Under the pieces are notes generated by a model. That model ran no database searches, was not told the origin of the DNA, and worked only from the letters and a program-made list of their open reading frames with translations. Below are positions 23,930 through 36,769 of a stretch of 64,000 bases of DNA, in pieces. Location of the stretch: contig CM042558.1 of assembly GCA_023630585.1 (NCBI GenBank), forward strand, positions 14,360,800 to 14,424,799, in the 5' to 3' direction. The translations under genes and the position numbers were made by a program. Positions within the stretch are counted from its first letter, which is position 1; every line of letters begins with the position of its first letter. The stretch comes from Cranoglanis bouderius. Lineage: Eukaryota > Chordata > Actinopteri > Siluriformes > Cranoglanididae.

Positions 23930-24375
23930 GTGAGGAAGATAATTTATTAAGTAGTTGTAGCTTAGCAGAAAAGGAAAACAAACAAATCCATAAATTAAGA
24001 CGAATAAGAACATTCAATTAGAACAGAAGTAATGGTGCCCTGCAGAGTTAGTGTGTCATTGATGCACTGATATGGCTCAGGTATATTTTCACCGTTTAGT
24101 CGCCATTTTCATTTTCAAATCATTTTCCTTTTATGGAGTTTTGTTAGCGTCACTAATTGTAATTGTGCCATGAACATATGAATGATTAGCATTTATCAAC
24201 ATGCACACACGAGTACGTGATTGACCAGGAAACCAAAATGTTTTTTTCATTTGTGCTGTAATGACTACATTGAGGATGAATAAATTATTTTGGGGTCTTT
24301 TATATTTTCAACTTTATTGTTTGTTTATTTTGTCTTTATTTTTTTCTCTGTCTTAATTTATTTCTTTATTCACTG

Positions 24376-24452
24376 TACAGCACTTTGGTCAACCTCGGTT
24401 GTTTTTAAATGTGCTTTATAAATAAACATTGATTGATTGATAATCAAAATCA
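24376..24452 (+). mobile_element. LINE (L2-like) 3' tail
   Basis: The segment reads cagcactttggtcaacctcg, then aatgtgctttataaataaa, then a short TTGA repeat. This matches the 3' end style of fish L2-type LINEs as I recall it. It is 5'-truncated to under 100 bp. Confidence 0.55.
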
Positions 24453-24559
24453 TAAACTTGGTCATTTAAGAGACAGCATAAGAATACAATTGACAGCAAG
24501 CCAATCACCTGCGTTTAATGGCAGACATCCCAATTCTTCTGAAAATTTGATTTCATTTA

Positions 24560-25306
24560 CCTTAGTGTCTAAGGTAGGTTAGAATTGTAGTCAATGGCGT
24601 TGACACTATAGATATCCATGTGCGTTTGAAGATGGATACACCACCAGACTGCAATGTCATCCTTCAGGATTTGGGCCCCTGGCCCTACTTCAGTAAAATG
24701 TATCAGTATGCTCAGGTAAGAAAAAAATTGTGTAAAATGAGGCATCTCCTTTGCCACCATAGAAGGCATAAAGTCTATCTAATCAAAAGATCATGTTTTG
24801 GTAAGTTTCACTAATTTGCTAATGTTAACCGGCTAGATTTAATTAAGTTATCCTGTTTTCTTGCTGATGCCAGATTAGACTAGCATCGACTCCGGTAGCT
24901 AACATAATTGGCCAGGCAGCAAGTCAAATTCTAGCTAATGGTAAATACAGTTATTTACAGGATATTTTACTTCTGATTAATTAATTAGCAAACGTACAGT
25001 ACATAGCATTAGTCATCCATATTTCCAGCAAACCTACAGAGATTTAATGACATTTTTAGGTAAAATGGCATAGTTGCTTATAATAGTTTTAGATTACTTT
25101 TACATAAAAACATGACATTGTCTAATTTCAGCAACTAAAAACACTCACTTTTTACTTCTTAATACATGAGTACATTTAAAAGTAGCAATTTTTTTTTGTT
25201 TCATTTGAGTACATGTTTGGCTGGTGACTTTCCACTTTTAAAGATTTTCATACAATACCTATACTTCCACTTAAGTATCATTTCTCAGTATTTTTCCACC
25301 CCTACT
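24560..25306. mobile_element. possible hAT element remnant
   Basis: The right end reads cagtatttttccacccct, the inverse of a common fish hAT terminus (cag/aggggtggaaaaa...). Upstream are gctagctaa-type words. A short open stretch (+ strand about 24600-24715, PDCNVILQDLGPWPYF) ends at CAG/GTAAGA, a good splice-donor match. The left end and target duplication were not found. Confidence 0.4.
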
Positions 25307-25699
25307 GGTCACTTGAAATGAAAGGGGTTAAACTAAAACTTAATAACAACAACAACAAAGTATTTCACCTGCAATTTTAATACAACTAGGAAGCGCTATG
25401 TGAATATGATAAACATTTTTTTCAAATCTACATGAGGTTGAGTGGACTTAATTCAGGAATAAAATTCTTTAAAGGCTCTCATAAATGAATATGGTGGTAC
25501 ATGTTTGCCCTGTTGTTTTTAAAATTAAATCAGTGCTATGATCAAAACTGAGGACCTTGGAAACTCTTTTACTCTGGAACGGGTCTCTGAATGCAAAACA
25601 TTTGAGAATTCCAGGTTTCGTAATCTCTAATACTTGTGTAGTCACATGTAACTTATAAACTGTCTATACTTAAACTCAATTTATAGCATGCCGCTGTTG

Positions 25700-25790
25700 A
25701 AATCTGATCGATCAGAAGGTGTTGATTAATTTCCTATAACAGCAGTTCTGACAGTAGTGTCAAATAAGTTTATATTAATTTCACTTCTTT
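25700..25790 (+). repeat. FB1 dispersed repeat, left-end fragment
   Basis: It reads gatcagaaggtgttgattaa then tttcctataacagcagttct and gacagtagtg, the FB1 left end. Confidence 0.6.
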
Positions 25791-26542
25791 TAATATGTTC
25801 TTTCTGTAATATTTCTGTACTAACAACATACTCAGGGACCTATATGGAGTATGTTTTTACATTATTTAATCCTCACAATAAGCACATTTTTAATTTAAAA
25901 AAATATTATTTCAACCCTAAAAAATGTGTAGATTTTGCTCAGGTGTGGAGACGTTCAACATTTCTGAAAGAAGACAGTCGATGTTAGTGATTTAATGTAC
26001 AGCTATTACTTTAAGTTTTCAGGATAAAGGACTTTACCATTTACTTAACATGACAGGTACCAAACATGACTAGGTAGCATGTTTATGTATTTGAAAATGC
26101 TAACTTCCAGATTTAACAGGAAACACAATCCACAGAGGTGATTAAAAGCAGGATTTACAGAGAAATTAGTTGCTTTGGAGTCAAAGGAGATGATCTCTGC
26201 TCAATATGTGATGGTCAGATTACCATTTAAGGTCAAAGTTTTTTTCTCTTGCTCTACGATGATGGGTCGCAGCTGCACTAGTGATGGTATTTTCTACTTT
26301 GGAACCCTAACACACATCTGAGTTGGTGTGTACCTGGTTTATGCAAACGTCCTTCCCATTGGCATTAGGACTGTTCCTGCATCCAAAGTGACCCAGAAAT
26401 GACAAACTGAAGGAAAGGACTAAGGTTTCTCCGGGGAGGAGGACGTGCTCCTCTCGCCGTGTCCCTAACCCCTTACACATGCCACTGCCTTCTGTGCAGC
26501 CATTTAGAGAAGCCTCTCTATGCCAGGCTGCTGAAGGGCATC

Positions 26543-26565
26543 CACACACACACACACACACACAC
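26543..26565. repeat. (AC)n microsatellite
   Basis: About 11 AC units. Confidence 0.9.
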
Positions 26566-27284
26566 ATGCCTAAGCACACACCCAAACAAATGTCCTAAAT
26601 GGGCTTTGGGATTAGAGCAAGACAATCAGTGTAAAAGGCCGCACGTAGGGCTCCCTAACACAAATTGTTTTCTAAGATGAATTGTTGGTCTCATGATAAT
26701 ATTAGCTGATACAATCTGCTGATTAGATATTCACTCAGAGGCCTAATTTAGAGTGCAGTGTGGAATCTTTATAACTCACAGTACACTGGCTCAGTGTCAC
26801 TATGGCTGAACTTGACTAGTCAACATGCTAAAAAGGAGAATAGTCTTTTGAATAGTCTAGAAACTTCTGAGTAGCAAGAGAGAAACTTTTTGATAGAAAC
26901 TTAAATATTTTTTAAGACGGCCTTATCTCTCAACAGTACTTCAGCCCTGTTCACTCTCTCCCTAATGGTTTAGATACTGTTTATTTTTTTATTTTATACT
27001 AACCAAATATAAATGTTACCATTGAAATATCCATCTCAGCTTTATTAGTCATATAAAATAACCTGTATCAGTCATATTAAATCTAATAGCCACTGTATTA
27101 ATAAGTGCACAATGAAACTATTAGGGTTGAATAATCCATTATATCATGAGGTCTCTTTGAATGCATAATAATAATGATATGAGAAAACAGAAAATTTGTA
27201 ACCATTTTGTTCAAACAAAAAAAAAAAAAAACACTAAACTTCTGGTTCTGTCATTGTATTATATTTTCATATAACCACACAGCC

Positions 27285-27500
27285 TGAAGTGTGTTATTCC
27301 AGTTATACCACAGCCCACCACAGTATAGCAGCTGGTAACAGTCATTTTTTATTTATTATTAGCCTTAGATTAGTAGGGGTCCCTAAGAATGATCTGTTAC
27401 TACAGAAATGATAACGTATTAGAACAAGTGCATTAATATAAACATATAGTTTATTGTGAATGTCAGAGCCATGCTGTTATAGAAAATGAATCCACACCTG
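27285..27500 (-). repeat. FB1 dispersed repeat, reverse copy
   Basis: It contains gaagtgtgttattccagtta (inverse of the FB1 right region), agaaatgataacgtattaga and a reversed left end ctgttatagaaaatgaatcc. Confidence 0.6.
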
Positions 27501-28090
27501 ATTTAAGAAGTATGAGACCATGTCCTCTGCAACTGTACATGGGTAATTTTAATCTAATATTTCTAATTTCAAATGTTCATTTCTTTATTCTATTGGAAGA
27601 TAATTCTTGTTTTTTTCTTAAAATAAATGATAAATTTGATTATATTCAAGATGTCATTTTTTGCAGTGTTTATATGAAGAACCAAGTGCCTTCTTTAATG
27701 TAATCAATGGATGATGAATTTATAAAGTGTATATAAATAATACATACTATTTATATCATATAATTATAAACACTTCATTCAGTTTTAATCCTAGATGCGG
27801 GTTGTGAAAGTTTATCATGTTTTTTTTGTTTGTTTGTTTTTTTTAAAGGTGATTAACATGATCTTATCATTATTTGCAAAAGTGTAATAGCATGTATGCA
27901 CTATTTTGGGAGATTTCCTATCTCTACACTATTAACACTACAATTAACAGTATGGTGTATGTGTGAAATGCATGAAAACTGCAAATGAATTAACTGAAAC
28001 ACTAAATGCTTTGACATGAAGAGTTACTAAGTGACATATTAATGTACACAATACAATGTGGTGACTAATTATGGAGTAACTGCTCTTAAA

Positions 28091-28091
<1 letters not shown>

Positions 28092-28176
<85 letters not shown>
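28092..28176. repeat. (TA)n microsatellite, left half
   Basis: About 42 TA units, directly abutting the MITE at 28180. Confidence 0.97.
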
Positions 28177-28179
<3 letters not shown>

Positions 28180-28666
28180 CTGTGCAAATGTTTTAGGCAC
28201 ATGCAAAGAAATGCTGTGGAGCAAAGATGCCTTCAAAATAATGAAATGAAATGTTTCTACATTAAAAAAAAAAACATAGAGAGCAGTAAACTGTAGTAAG
28301 TGAAACAAAGTGAATATTTGGTGTGACACAAAAATAAAAATAGTAGTCTCCGGTATAAATTTGTGCACTTAACCAGACACAGTTCTTCTGGAGACTTTGA
28401 CTTTCGCACTCGCTTCTTATTTTTGCAGCAAAACCCAGCAGCCTTCATTGTGTTTTTTGTCTGAAAAGTGTCTCTTATATAATATGCTGCTTTGTTTAAT
28501 GACATGCAAACATTTTTCTGTAACATTTAATTTTGTGCTAGAAAACTAATGTTTGGGAATCTAAAATGTTTTTTGTACTGACTTGATAATGTAGAAGTCA
28601 TGAAATAAAAAATCTATAACAAAGTTTGTACTAAAAAAAAAGCAGGATGCCTAAAACCATTGCACA
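28180..28666. mobile_element. Tc1/mariner-type MITE inserted in a (TA)n array
   Basis: The ends are ctgtgcaaatgttttaggca and the inverse of ctgtgcaatggttttaggca, each flanked by TA. The 487-bp interior has no transposase signature; long open frames on the minus strand run into the TA array and are not coding. Confidence 0.85.
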
Positions 28667-28672
28667 GTACTG

Positions 28673-28674
28673 TA

Positions 28675-28764
<90 letters not shown>
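28673..28764. repeat. (TA)n then (CA)n microsatellite, right half
   Basis: TA repeats to about 28736, CATA, then CA repeats that abut the next Tc1 at 28765. Confidence 0.95.
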
Positions 28765-28766
<2 letters not shown>

Positions 28767-30099
28767 GTGGGGGAAAAAAGTATTTGATCCCCTGTGATTA
28801 ACAGTGAGAGACAGAATAACAACAAAAAAATCCAGAAAAATGCATTTCAAAAAAAGTTATAAATTGATTTGCATTTTAATGAGGGAAATAAGTATTTGAT
28901 CCCCTATCAATCAGCAAGATTTCTGGCTCCCAGGTGTCTTGCACACAGGTAACGAGCTGAGATTAGGAGCACTCTCTTAAAGGGACTGCTCCTAATCTCA
29001 GTTTGTTACCTGTAAAACGACACCTGTCCACAGAAGCAATCAATCAATCAGATTCTAAACTCTCCACCATGGCCAAGACCAAAGAGCTGTCCAAGGATGT
29101 CAGGGACAAGATTGTAGACCTACACAAGGCTGGAATGGGCTACAAGACCATCACCAAGCAGCTTGGTGAGAAGGTGACAACAGTTGGTGTGATTATTCGC
29201 AAATGGAAGAAACTGTCACTCTCCCTCAGTCTGGGGCTCCATGCAAGATCTCACCTCGTGGAGTTTCAATGATCATGAGAACGGTGAGGAATCAGCCCAG
29301 AACTACACGGGAGGATCTTGTTAATGATCTCAAGGCAGCTCGGACCATATCCACCAAGAAAACAATTGGTAACACACTACGCCATGAAGGACTGAAATCC
29401 TGCAGTGCCCACAAGGTCCCCCTGCTCAAGAAAGCACATGTACAGGCCCGTCTGAAGTTTGCCTGAATGATTCAGAGGAGAACTGGGTGAAAGTGTTGTG
29501 GTCAGGTGTGGTCAGATCTCTTTGGCATCAACTCAGCTCGCCGTGTTTGGAGGAGGAGGAATGCTGCCTCCTATGACCCCAAGTCATAACACCATCCTCA
29601 CCGTCAAACATGGAGGTGGGAACATTATGCTTTGGGGGTGTTTTTCTGCTAAGGGGACAGGACAACTGCACCGCATCAAAGGGACGATGGACGGGGCCAT
29701 GTACCGTCAAATCTTGGGTGAGAACCTCCTTCCCTCATCCAGGGCATTGAAAATGACCTTAATGACTTGGAGAGGATCTGCAAAGAGGAGTGGGACAAAA
29801 TCCCTCCTGAGATGTGTGCAAACCTGGTGGCCAACTACAAGAAACGTCTGACCTCTGTGATTGCCAACAAGGGTTTTGCCACCGAGTACTAAGTCGAAGG
29901 GGTCAAATACTTATTTTCCTCATTAAAATGCAAATCAATTTATAACTTTTTTGAAATGCATTTTCCTGGATTTTTTTGTTGTTATTCTGTCTCTCACTGT
30001 TAAAATACACCTACCATTAAAATTATAGACTGATCATTTCTTTCTCAGTGGGCAAACGTACAAAATCAGCAGGGTGTCAAATACTTTTTTCCCCAACTG
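28765..30099 (+). mobile_element. Tc1-like transposon, deletion derivative (copy B)
   Basis: Ends are cagtgggggaaaaaagtatt and the inverse of cagttggggaaaaaagtatt. The length is 1,335 bp. Part of the left inverted repeat (about 60 bp, the gtacgtttgcccac region) is missing. It keeps the hairpin at about 28930-29030. It abuts a CA microsatellite on the left and has TA on the right. Confidence 0.93.
29069..29890 (+). pseudogene. Tc1 transposase pseudogene with internal deletions
   Basis: It starts MAKTKELSKDVRDKIVDLHK at 29069. The frame shifts after KWKK (about 29210), resumes as TLPQSGAPCKISPRG, stops after ARLKFA (29466), and resumes at about 29515 with LASTQLAVFGGGG. After SSRALKM (about 29754) it jumps to the DLNDLER-equivalent, so the segment carrying the second catalytic Asp and the Glu is gone. 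It cannot encode an active transposase. Confidence 0.9.
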
Positions 30100-30530
30100 T
30101 ATATGATGAGGTTTTTGCTTTTGGTTTGGCTGATGGAGCTGAAATAGAGCAGACATTTTTATGCTTTAGACCTATAACATTTTACTAACACTGCTTACAC
30201 AAATCTAAGTTTATCGGTCCCAAAATACTCATCCCTGACTGCACTGACCTGCATTAGTGTTCAGTCTCTGCTGTAGAATTCATAGTTTCTGAATCTTTTT
30301 TTAAAAGTAGTTTATTTTTAAGCAGTTTACTAAACCACAAGTGACACTGCTGAATTTCGCATGTACATCACTGAAACAACAGATTGAAGTTATTCATTCT
30401 GTTGGAAAGAACCATATTTGTAAGTGCTTTTGATTGCCAGTGACATTTGCAAACAGGATTTCAGAGCTAAATTATAACATAGTAGTTGAAAGACAGTAGT
30501 ATTATCACATCTAAAGATTTTATACAGTCA

Positions 30531-31223
30531 GGTTTGGAAATATCGGCACCCTTTACAAAAGCAGGCAAAAAAGAATTGTGGTAAATAAACGTCACATACA
30601 ATTATGCAAACCTTTAAACTCCTTCAAAGACTCAAACAGTTGGAGAAACTACTTACTTTTGGTTTAACACAAAGACATTCTCTTTTTAATAATAGTATTT
30701 TCTCTCTCATTATGAACAACCCTGACCCAGTCCCAAAACATAGGTGCCTTTGCCAAAAGGTTAAGAATTGCCAACAGAAAAGATGCACAACCTTACTGCA
30801 CGTCCAAATGAAAAGTGTTTTATGTTTTATATGTTGGTTTAGTGGTTATATATGGTGGCTTAGTGATTAGCACATTCGCCTCATACTGCCAGGATTGAGA
30901 GTTTGATTCCCGCCGCTGCCCTGTGTGTGTGGAGTTTGCATGTTCTCCCCGTGCTTCTGGGGTTTCCTCCGAGTACTCCGGCTTCCTCCCCCAGTCCAAA
31001 GACATGTGTTGTAGGCTGATTGGAATTTCCAAATTGTGCCTAGTGTGTGAATGGGCGTGTGTGTGTGTGCACACGATTGTGCCCTGCGATGGATTGGCAC
31101 ACCATCTAGGGTGTTCCCCACCTTATGCCCTGAGTCCCCTGGGATAGGCTCCCAGCGACCCTGTATAGGATAAGCGATACAAAAGATGGATGGCCCCTTT
31201 TTATGAAGGGTGCCAATATTTAT
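30531..31223. mobile_element. possible short inverted-repeat element interrupted by a SINE
   Basis: The left end reads cagtcaggtttggaaatatc then ggcaccctt; the right end has aagggtgccaatatttatg, loosely inverted. A SINE occupies about 30845-31195. The superfamily is uncertain; TA-flanked Tc1-like ends are plausible. Confidence 0.35.
30845..31195 (+). mobile_element. tRNA-headed SINE
   Basis: The A-box-like tggcttagtgattagcac and B-box-like gagtttgattcc are followed by gtttgcatgttctccccgtg, ccagtccaaagacatg and a ggataagcgata tail ending in gatgga. The same family occurs at 58901. A partial second head (tggtttagtggtta) lies just upstream. Confidence 0.85.
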
Positions 31224-31539
31224 GCATAATGTGTTGGCCCTAGACTTGACATGTTAGGACTCTAATATACTCCTTTAAGGTCTATAGTTCCATCATTCTT
31301 GCCAGCAAAAAATAGGTTTGCTGTTTGTACAGCGATGTGATGTTTGTTGCAAGAACAGACATGAAGAAGGCCTCAGGCATATGGAACAGTCATGCTGTGG
31401 GATTGGAGTGTACCCATGGACATGACTGTGTTCCCTTTCGAGCTAAAATGGATCAGGCACTCAAGCCCCATGTTCGTCCCAACACTCTCTCATCTGTCTC
31501 CAATATATCCCACTTTCAGTGTGATGGGACTTTCAGCTA

Positions 31540-31680
31540 GCGTGTGATTGAAAGGCAGAAGGGAGCAGTTAGTGTGATATCATTTGCATATTTCGCACAG
31601 GCTGCCATTTATTATTCATGATAAAATCATAAATGGGGGGTCACTTATCATCTTTATAATAAACGAATCGTCTCTAGTGA
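31540..31680. promoter_or_regulatory. candidate conserved non-coding block (speculative)
   Basis: A compact block with atcatttgcatatttcgcac and tttattattcatgataaaat has octamer- and homeodomain-like cores and no repeat signature. Conservation is untested. Confidence 0.2.
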
Positions 31681-32389
31681 GGGAGTAAATGTCTCGGATG
31701 TGAAAATTGAAATTTAGCTCAATATACTGATCTTTAAAGTATAAATACATTGCTCACAGCACAGGTAGTCTTAGGAATTGTATGTATAGAAATTCTGTAA
31801 AATGTACAAAATTGGTTATATTTCAGTTCCACATGTGAGCGCTCAGTCTAATACAGAACGGGTACTTTTATGACGCTTTGTAACAGGAAAGTTCCTGCAT
31901 GTGGAATAATTTTGCTCAGTGGAACAATAACCTCCAGATGTCTGCGGTCCGACAATCACCCGAACGGGCATCTCCCCAGTGGAGTGCCAGCTGGCTGGGC
32001 TGGTTCTTCTGGAGCTCAGGGCAATCCATGCAGCCATTTCACACTCACTGATTCCTGAATGCCCATCAGGCATCCTACAGCACATCGGGCCTGTTCAGGT
32101 TTATTTCCCCACCCCTCCTTTTGTAATCGTCACAGTTGCTTGTTAGCCTGCCAGGAAAATAAGTCTTTTCATTAGGAATCCTGTTTCAAGGCTGCGTCTC
32201 GTCCTGGCATTCACTATAATGTGATGCATTAATTCATTCTCAAGCTTACTTTCTGGCAAGGAGCTGACTTTAAGCAATGCACAAGAGAGGCTACAATGAG
32301 ATCTGATTGGATGAATATGGCATATTATTGGATTTGTCCCTGTATTTCAGTTGAGGCACTGTGGAAAAGAAGAAAAGAACATGAACAAG

Positions 32390-32411
32390 ATAGAGAGAGA
32401 GAGAGAGAGAG
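32390..32411. repeat. (GA)n microsatellite
   Basis: About 11 GA units. Confidence 0.9.
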
Positions 32412-35400
32412 ATGGAAAGGAGGAATGTTCAGTGTTAATGAACAGATCTGGCTGGAGAGAGATTAGAGTTTTATCAGTGTTGGAACACATTGGGCTGTGG
32501 CTTTGCACACACAGCAGCACTGAAGCATCAATGTCACATTTTTGCAGAGTGGACCACTGCATCACTAAGGTCACACCATGTAATTTGACATAAATTGTGA
32601 AGCAATTCCTTCCTTGGAAACCATGATTATTACAAATCTACAATACAGTACACAATACTTTGTAGATGTCCACAGGGTGAGAAATCCTAATCAGCACATG
32701 TTGCAAATTTGATGCAGTACAAGGTACCTTGTACCTTAAAATGGTTGGTGTTTTCAGGTTTTCTATGCTGAGATGAATTGAGAAGAGTTGTTGTTGTCTC
32801 TCTTCAATAGCAGACACAAATTAACATTGTTTTGAAATGTACAAATATAAACGTTGAAAAAGCTGCGTTTCAAGCTTGGTTGAAGACAGGAATGTTTGCT
32901 GGCTGAGTAGCTAGTTGCTAATGTTGTTTTGATTATACATTATAAAGGTGTAACTGAATGACACTACTTGCATCTATATATTGTATTGCATCATTATAAT
33001 GCCACAAATATCCATATCTGTATTCAGACTTAAATCCAGTGTGGGTGTGGCCTACACTAGAATTTTTGTTTGTTTGTTTTTAAATTAAATTTGAAAGTTA
33101 ATATTATGCCTCTGGAACCTCAGAGCTAGAAATACAATGTCAGCATGGTTTGTGAATTCTGGCTCTGCCAGTTCCTCAATCTCAGCTACATCACTCGAGG
33201 TCACAATTTGTCTTCACTAGAAATGTGCACGCACAATTATTTTTGTTTGTACCCTCCCCGCGATATATAGTTGGTTCTGTTTCTCAAAATATAAAGAGAC
33301 GAGTAGCCTAATTTAAACTATTAGACCATGACCAGGCAGTTAAGGATGAATGAAAGAACAACTCTGTTTTTTTTGTTTGCCTCCTGCAGGATCCCATGCC
33401 CTGTGAACCTTTCTGACAAGTTTTCAACAAAAAAAAAAAGAATAGTGCATCTTTTATTTCTATCTGTATTTGTAGCTGTTCAGAACATACCTCCCAATAG
33501 ATCAGCATTAAACTAGCCCTCTACAACTTTAATTTACAGGTAGAGTGAATTCACAGAAGTCACATTCTCTGTGTAGCTTCCTCTCTCCCATATATAGCAG
33601 CCCACTGGGAATTGTCCCAGTACTCTTGATGGCCAATTCATCATTATCTCTCCTCCTCCTGTCTCCCTTCCACACTTTCACAGATCTACCTATACACTCC
33701 CACATACCAGACTCCAGCTTCTGCAGTCAAACCAATAAAAACATTCAAACAAATGAGAATGAAGACAATATAATATGTTGGCTCATATATTGTCAGATAG
33801 CTGACTGCTGAGGGGGAGGGAGAAACCAATGTGCATTTCTAAACTTCACTGACCCTAGATCAGGTCTATGTGCACTGCCTTAGGCTTAATTTGTCCACTG
33901 TTGTAATGTACTAGGCTCAACTAAAGCGTTAGGATCCATGTGCAGAATATATTGACTCACAGTCTAAAATCATAGTCCTTGGCAGGTAATGGTCAAAGAC
34001 AGTATTGGCACCAATTGTCAAATCAAAAGCATAATCCAAAGAATAGTCAAACACATTGCAGCAACATGACTAAACACAGAATAATCAGCGAGAACATGCT
34101 CAAGACTTACACAACTCAAATGAATGGCAAGACTTTTCAATGCCTGACTGACACATGTCCTTACATAGGAGCAAACCAGGAAATAAACAGGAAATGAGCA
34201 ACTCATTGGTCTGCTTGCGTCCTAAAATGGCCTACCTGGAAGCCTTTTTAGTAAGGAAACGCTCTGTTGTCAAACACACTGAACCTTTAATTGTTCCCTC
34301 AATGGGACAACCAGTGAACCCTTAAGTGTTATTGATTTAACCTTTTTTTTCTGAGCATAGTTATTTATTATAAATTATTATAGTTAGACGTCAACTGATT
34401 CTAAGGTATTTAAAACCTCAGAATAGTACTTTTGTCAATGGTACCCTTCTCATTTAGATTGCAATTAAACCACTCAGATGTTCAGTTTGAACTGAGAAAC
34501 AGAAAGAAATGAAAAAGACACAGGCAGATAAAGTGTGGTTGAGATTGTTATTGAAAAGTCCACCAGCAGATTTAACAAAGGTGGTTTTGTCAAGGATGGA
34601 AGGAGCACCAGAAGGTATAGGCAACAATCCAACCAGATGAACAGAGTTACGGCCTCTAAAACAAGACTGAAACATTCATCACTTGGATTGGCCATCTTAA
34701 CCTTCTCCTTGGACTTTGGACCAGTGACAACATTCTCACCACTGGCCATAGTGTTTTCCTGTCAGTTTTACTACTGAGGTGGCATTTGATCTGTCAGATT
34801 CCATTTTGTACATGGCCATAGCATGCGTCACTGTTGAAGTGCTCTGTCATATGGGCTCTCTAACACGATCCCAGCTGCAATTTATTACCCTGAAAAGCCT
34901 TAAGTGAAGACCCTGTGGTTGTCTTAATAATCCCTCTTTCGGACACAGGTGTTCTAGTGTCAAACATGAATTGTTTTTCAGCCTTGACACTGACAAGAGC
35001 AGGTAAATTAGACATGCAGGGTTTTGTGACTTGTGGGAGGAAAGATGTGGTTATCTAAATCTAGTGCGATAACGTACAAGCCAATCATAAGATCCTCTTA
35101 CTTGTGTTGATGTCTTTATTCTTGTGTTAATAGGTTGCAGTCATCTTGATTTTTCTTCACATTTAGTCAGACAGGCAAAATATAGAGTCTGTCTTGTACA
35201 GTGGCATTACATATTGGAAAGCAAATGCTTCAAATATATTAGAGTCCTTCAATGAATCTTTGAAACAGGAATAGAACATGAAGCCCAGTTCTCCAAGAGC
35301 TTGAGACACTTAGATAGGTGTGATTGGATAGTGCATTTGTTACTAAAAGTTGAGAAGGACTATTCCATCCTTCTTTACTTATACAGTAGAGACATAACCA

Positions 35401-35973
35401 AATCCGAATACGTTATTCAGAATGAACAGATATTATATGCACATACATATAGTAAAAAAAAATTGCCAAAATGTTCACAGGACATCTGGTTAAAGTGTGG
35501 TTAAAGACTAAAGTGTACATCTGGACTGGGATCCTGTGGGATGCACTGAAAAAGTTGCTAGTGGGTGTTTTTTTACTTTCATGTGGGCATGAGTGAGTAG
35601 TCAGATATGAAGCTGAAGCAGATATGAAAAGTAGCACTAGAAAATATCATGGGGGTACAAACAAAACTAATAACTATGATTAAAGATCGGACATCTCTAC
35701 TTGAGACCAATTATGAACTTGTAGCTTGATGTAGCTAAGCTTGAGGAACTATCAGCGCAAGAATTCACAGATATGGATATTTGGCACACTAAACAGATGC
35801 AGACAGTTGCACTGCATTACACCTCTGTTCTACAGTAAGGATGCAACCAGGTGTAGTGTTGCTTGCCCATACCTTCTCAACAACAGTATGACACAAGGAT
35901 GTACATAAACCTGAACCTTTTTTTTATGCTGATTAAAAAAAAATTGTAGGCCTACGTGTTTCTGTTTTCACAG

Positions 35974-36168
35974 ATTGGTGATGAAACTGGTTACCACTCA
36001 AGATCCCACCACAATCACTACTCCAATCCCAGAGTCATCATGTTCCCACGTCGACATCAGCGAGGCTCCTCCACCAATGGGCTGCGCCGTCAGAAGAGAG
36101 ACTGGGTCATTCCTCCCATTAATGTGCCTGAGAACTCTAGAGGACCCTTTCCACAAATGCTCGTCAGG
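35974..36168 (+). CDS. cdh4: cdh4 exon 4-like: prodomain end, furin site, start of EC1
   Basis: The exon begins in phase 0 after ttttcacag and ends AGG/GTGAGT, giving 65 whole codons. The first ~40 residues are a basic, His/Arg-rich linker of the prodomain. Then comes NGLRRQKR, a furin-type R-X-K-R site, followed directly by DWVIPPINVPENSRGPF, the N-terminus of mature EC1. Cleavage would expose Asp1-Trp2, and Trp2 is the residue that swaps into the partner cadherin in trans adhesion. NGLRR-KRDWVIPPINVPENSRG is the CDH4 form as I recall it, and the NGLRR lead-in favours cdh4 over cdh2. PEN also carries an EC1 calcium-ligand Glu (E11). The linker is the variable part and cannot be judged from one species. 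Confidence 0.93.
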
Positions 36169-36769
36169 GTGAGTGACAGCTACGACCACCATCTTAAGCA
36201 ACATCAAATATTTGTATTTCTGAGTTACTTCATCTTAAAACCTTTGAAAAGTTTTACATCTGTTGACAGTCTCAGAAATCTGAATGATAAAATCTGCACG
36301 AGAACTTTCACATGGAATGGTAGCTCTCAAAACATCTCTAAAACCACAGTCTCTTAATAATGAAACAACAGAAACATGGTTGTCAAGCCATCTTTCTAGT
36401 CACTCACACTTTTAAACAATAGACCCTCTGGTCCGCCATTCTTCTGAAGTAGTGGAATACTTGAGATGAAAGCACAGCGTTACAACAGAACATTCTTGAG
36501 AGCCTCCATACACAGAGAGCTCCTGTTTCTTCTCTGGAGAGTGCTCGGGTATAAAGTGGGCTCAGATTCGGCACCAAATTGAAGCTTTGACATGAAGGAC
36601 TGATCTGTAATGGGGTTTGAAATGAGGCACAGAGTCTAATCAGTCTGGTGCTCAAACAGTGATTGGTCTTGATGTCTTTTTTGGAATTGATGTTGGATTT
36701 AAGTGGTTTGCCTCTCTAGATTTCTTTCTATGAATAGTTAGGTCCCCTTTAAACATCACACAGTTGCAG

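Larger units (their letters stand above)
23930..35973 (+). other. cdh4 intron between exons 3 and 4
   Basis: This 12-kb intron starts GTGAGG and ends ttttcacag. It contains LINE-tail and hAT remnants near 24.4-25.3 kb, a (TA)n array split by a MITE, a deleted Tc1 and a SINE. Segments 25800-26540, 26570-27280, 27505-28090, 31224-32380 and 32420-35940 show no recognisable gene or repeat. Block 31540-31680 is noted separately as a possible conserved non-coding element. Confidence 0.8.

Noticed and set aside
28058..28368. Ile-Tyr repeat frames on both strands, and similar ones at 28614-28850 and 40401-40626
   Set aside because: They are readings of (TA)n microsatellites.
30845..31195. tRNA gene
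   Set aside because: The A- and B-box-like words belong to a SINE head. There is no complete cloverleaf, and the same body and tail recur at 58.9 kb.
31325..31540. 71-aa frame as a possible small gene
   Set aside because: No motif, no splice context and no homology I recognise.
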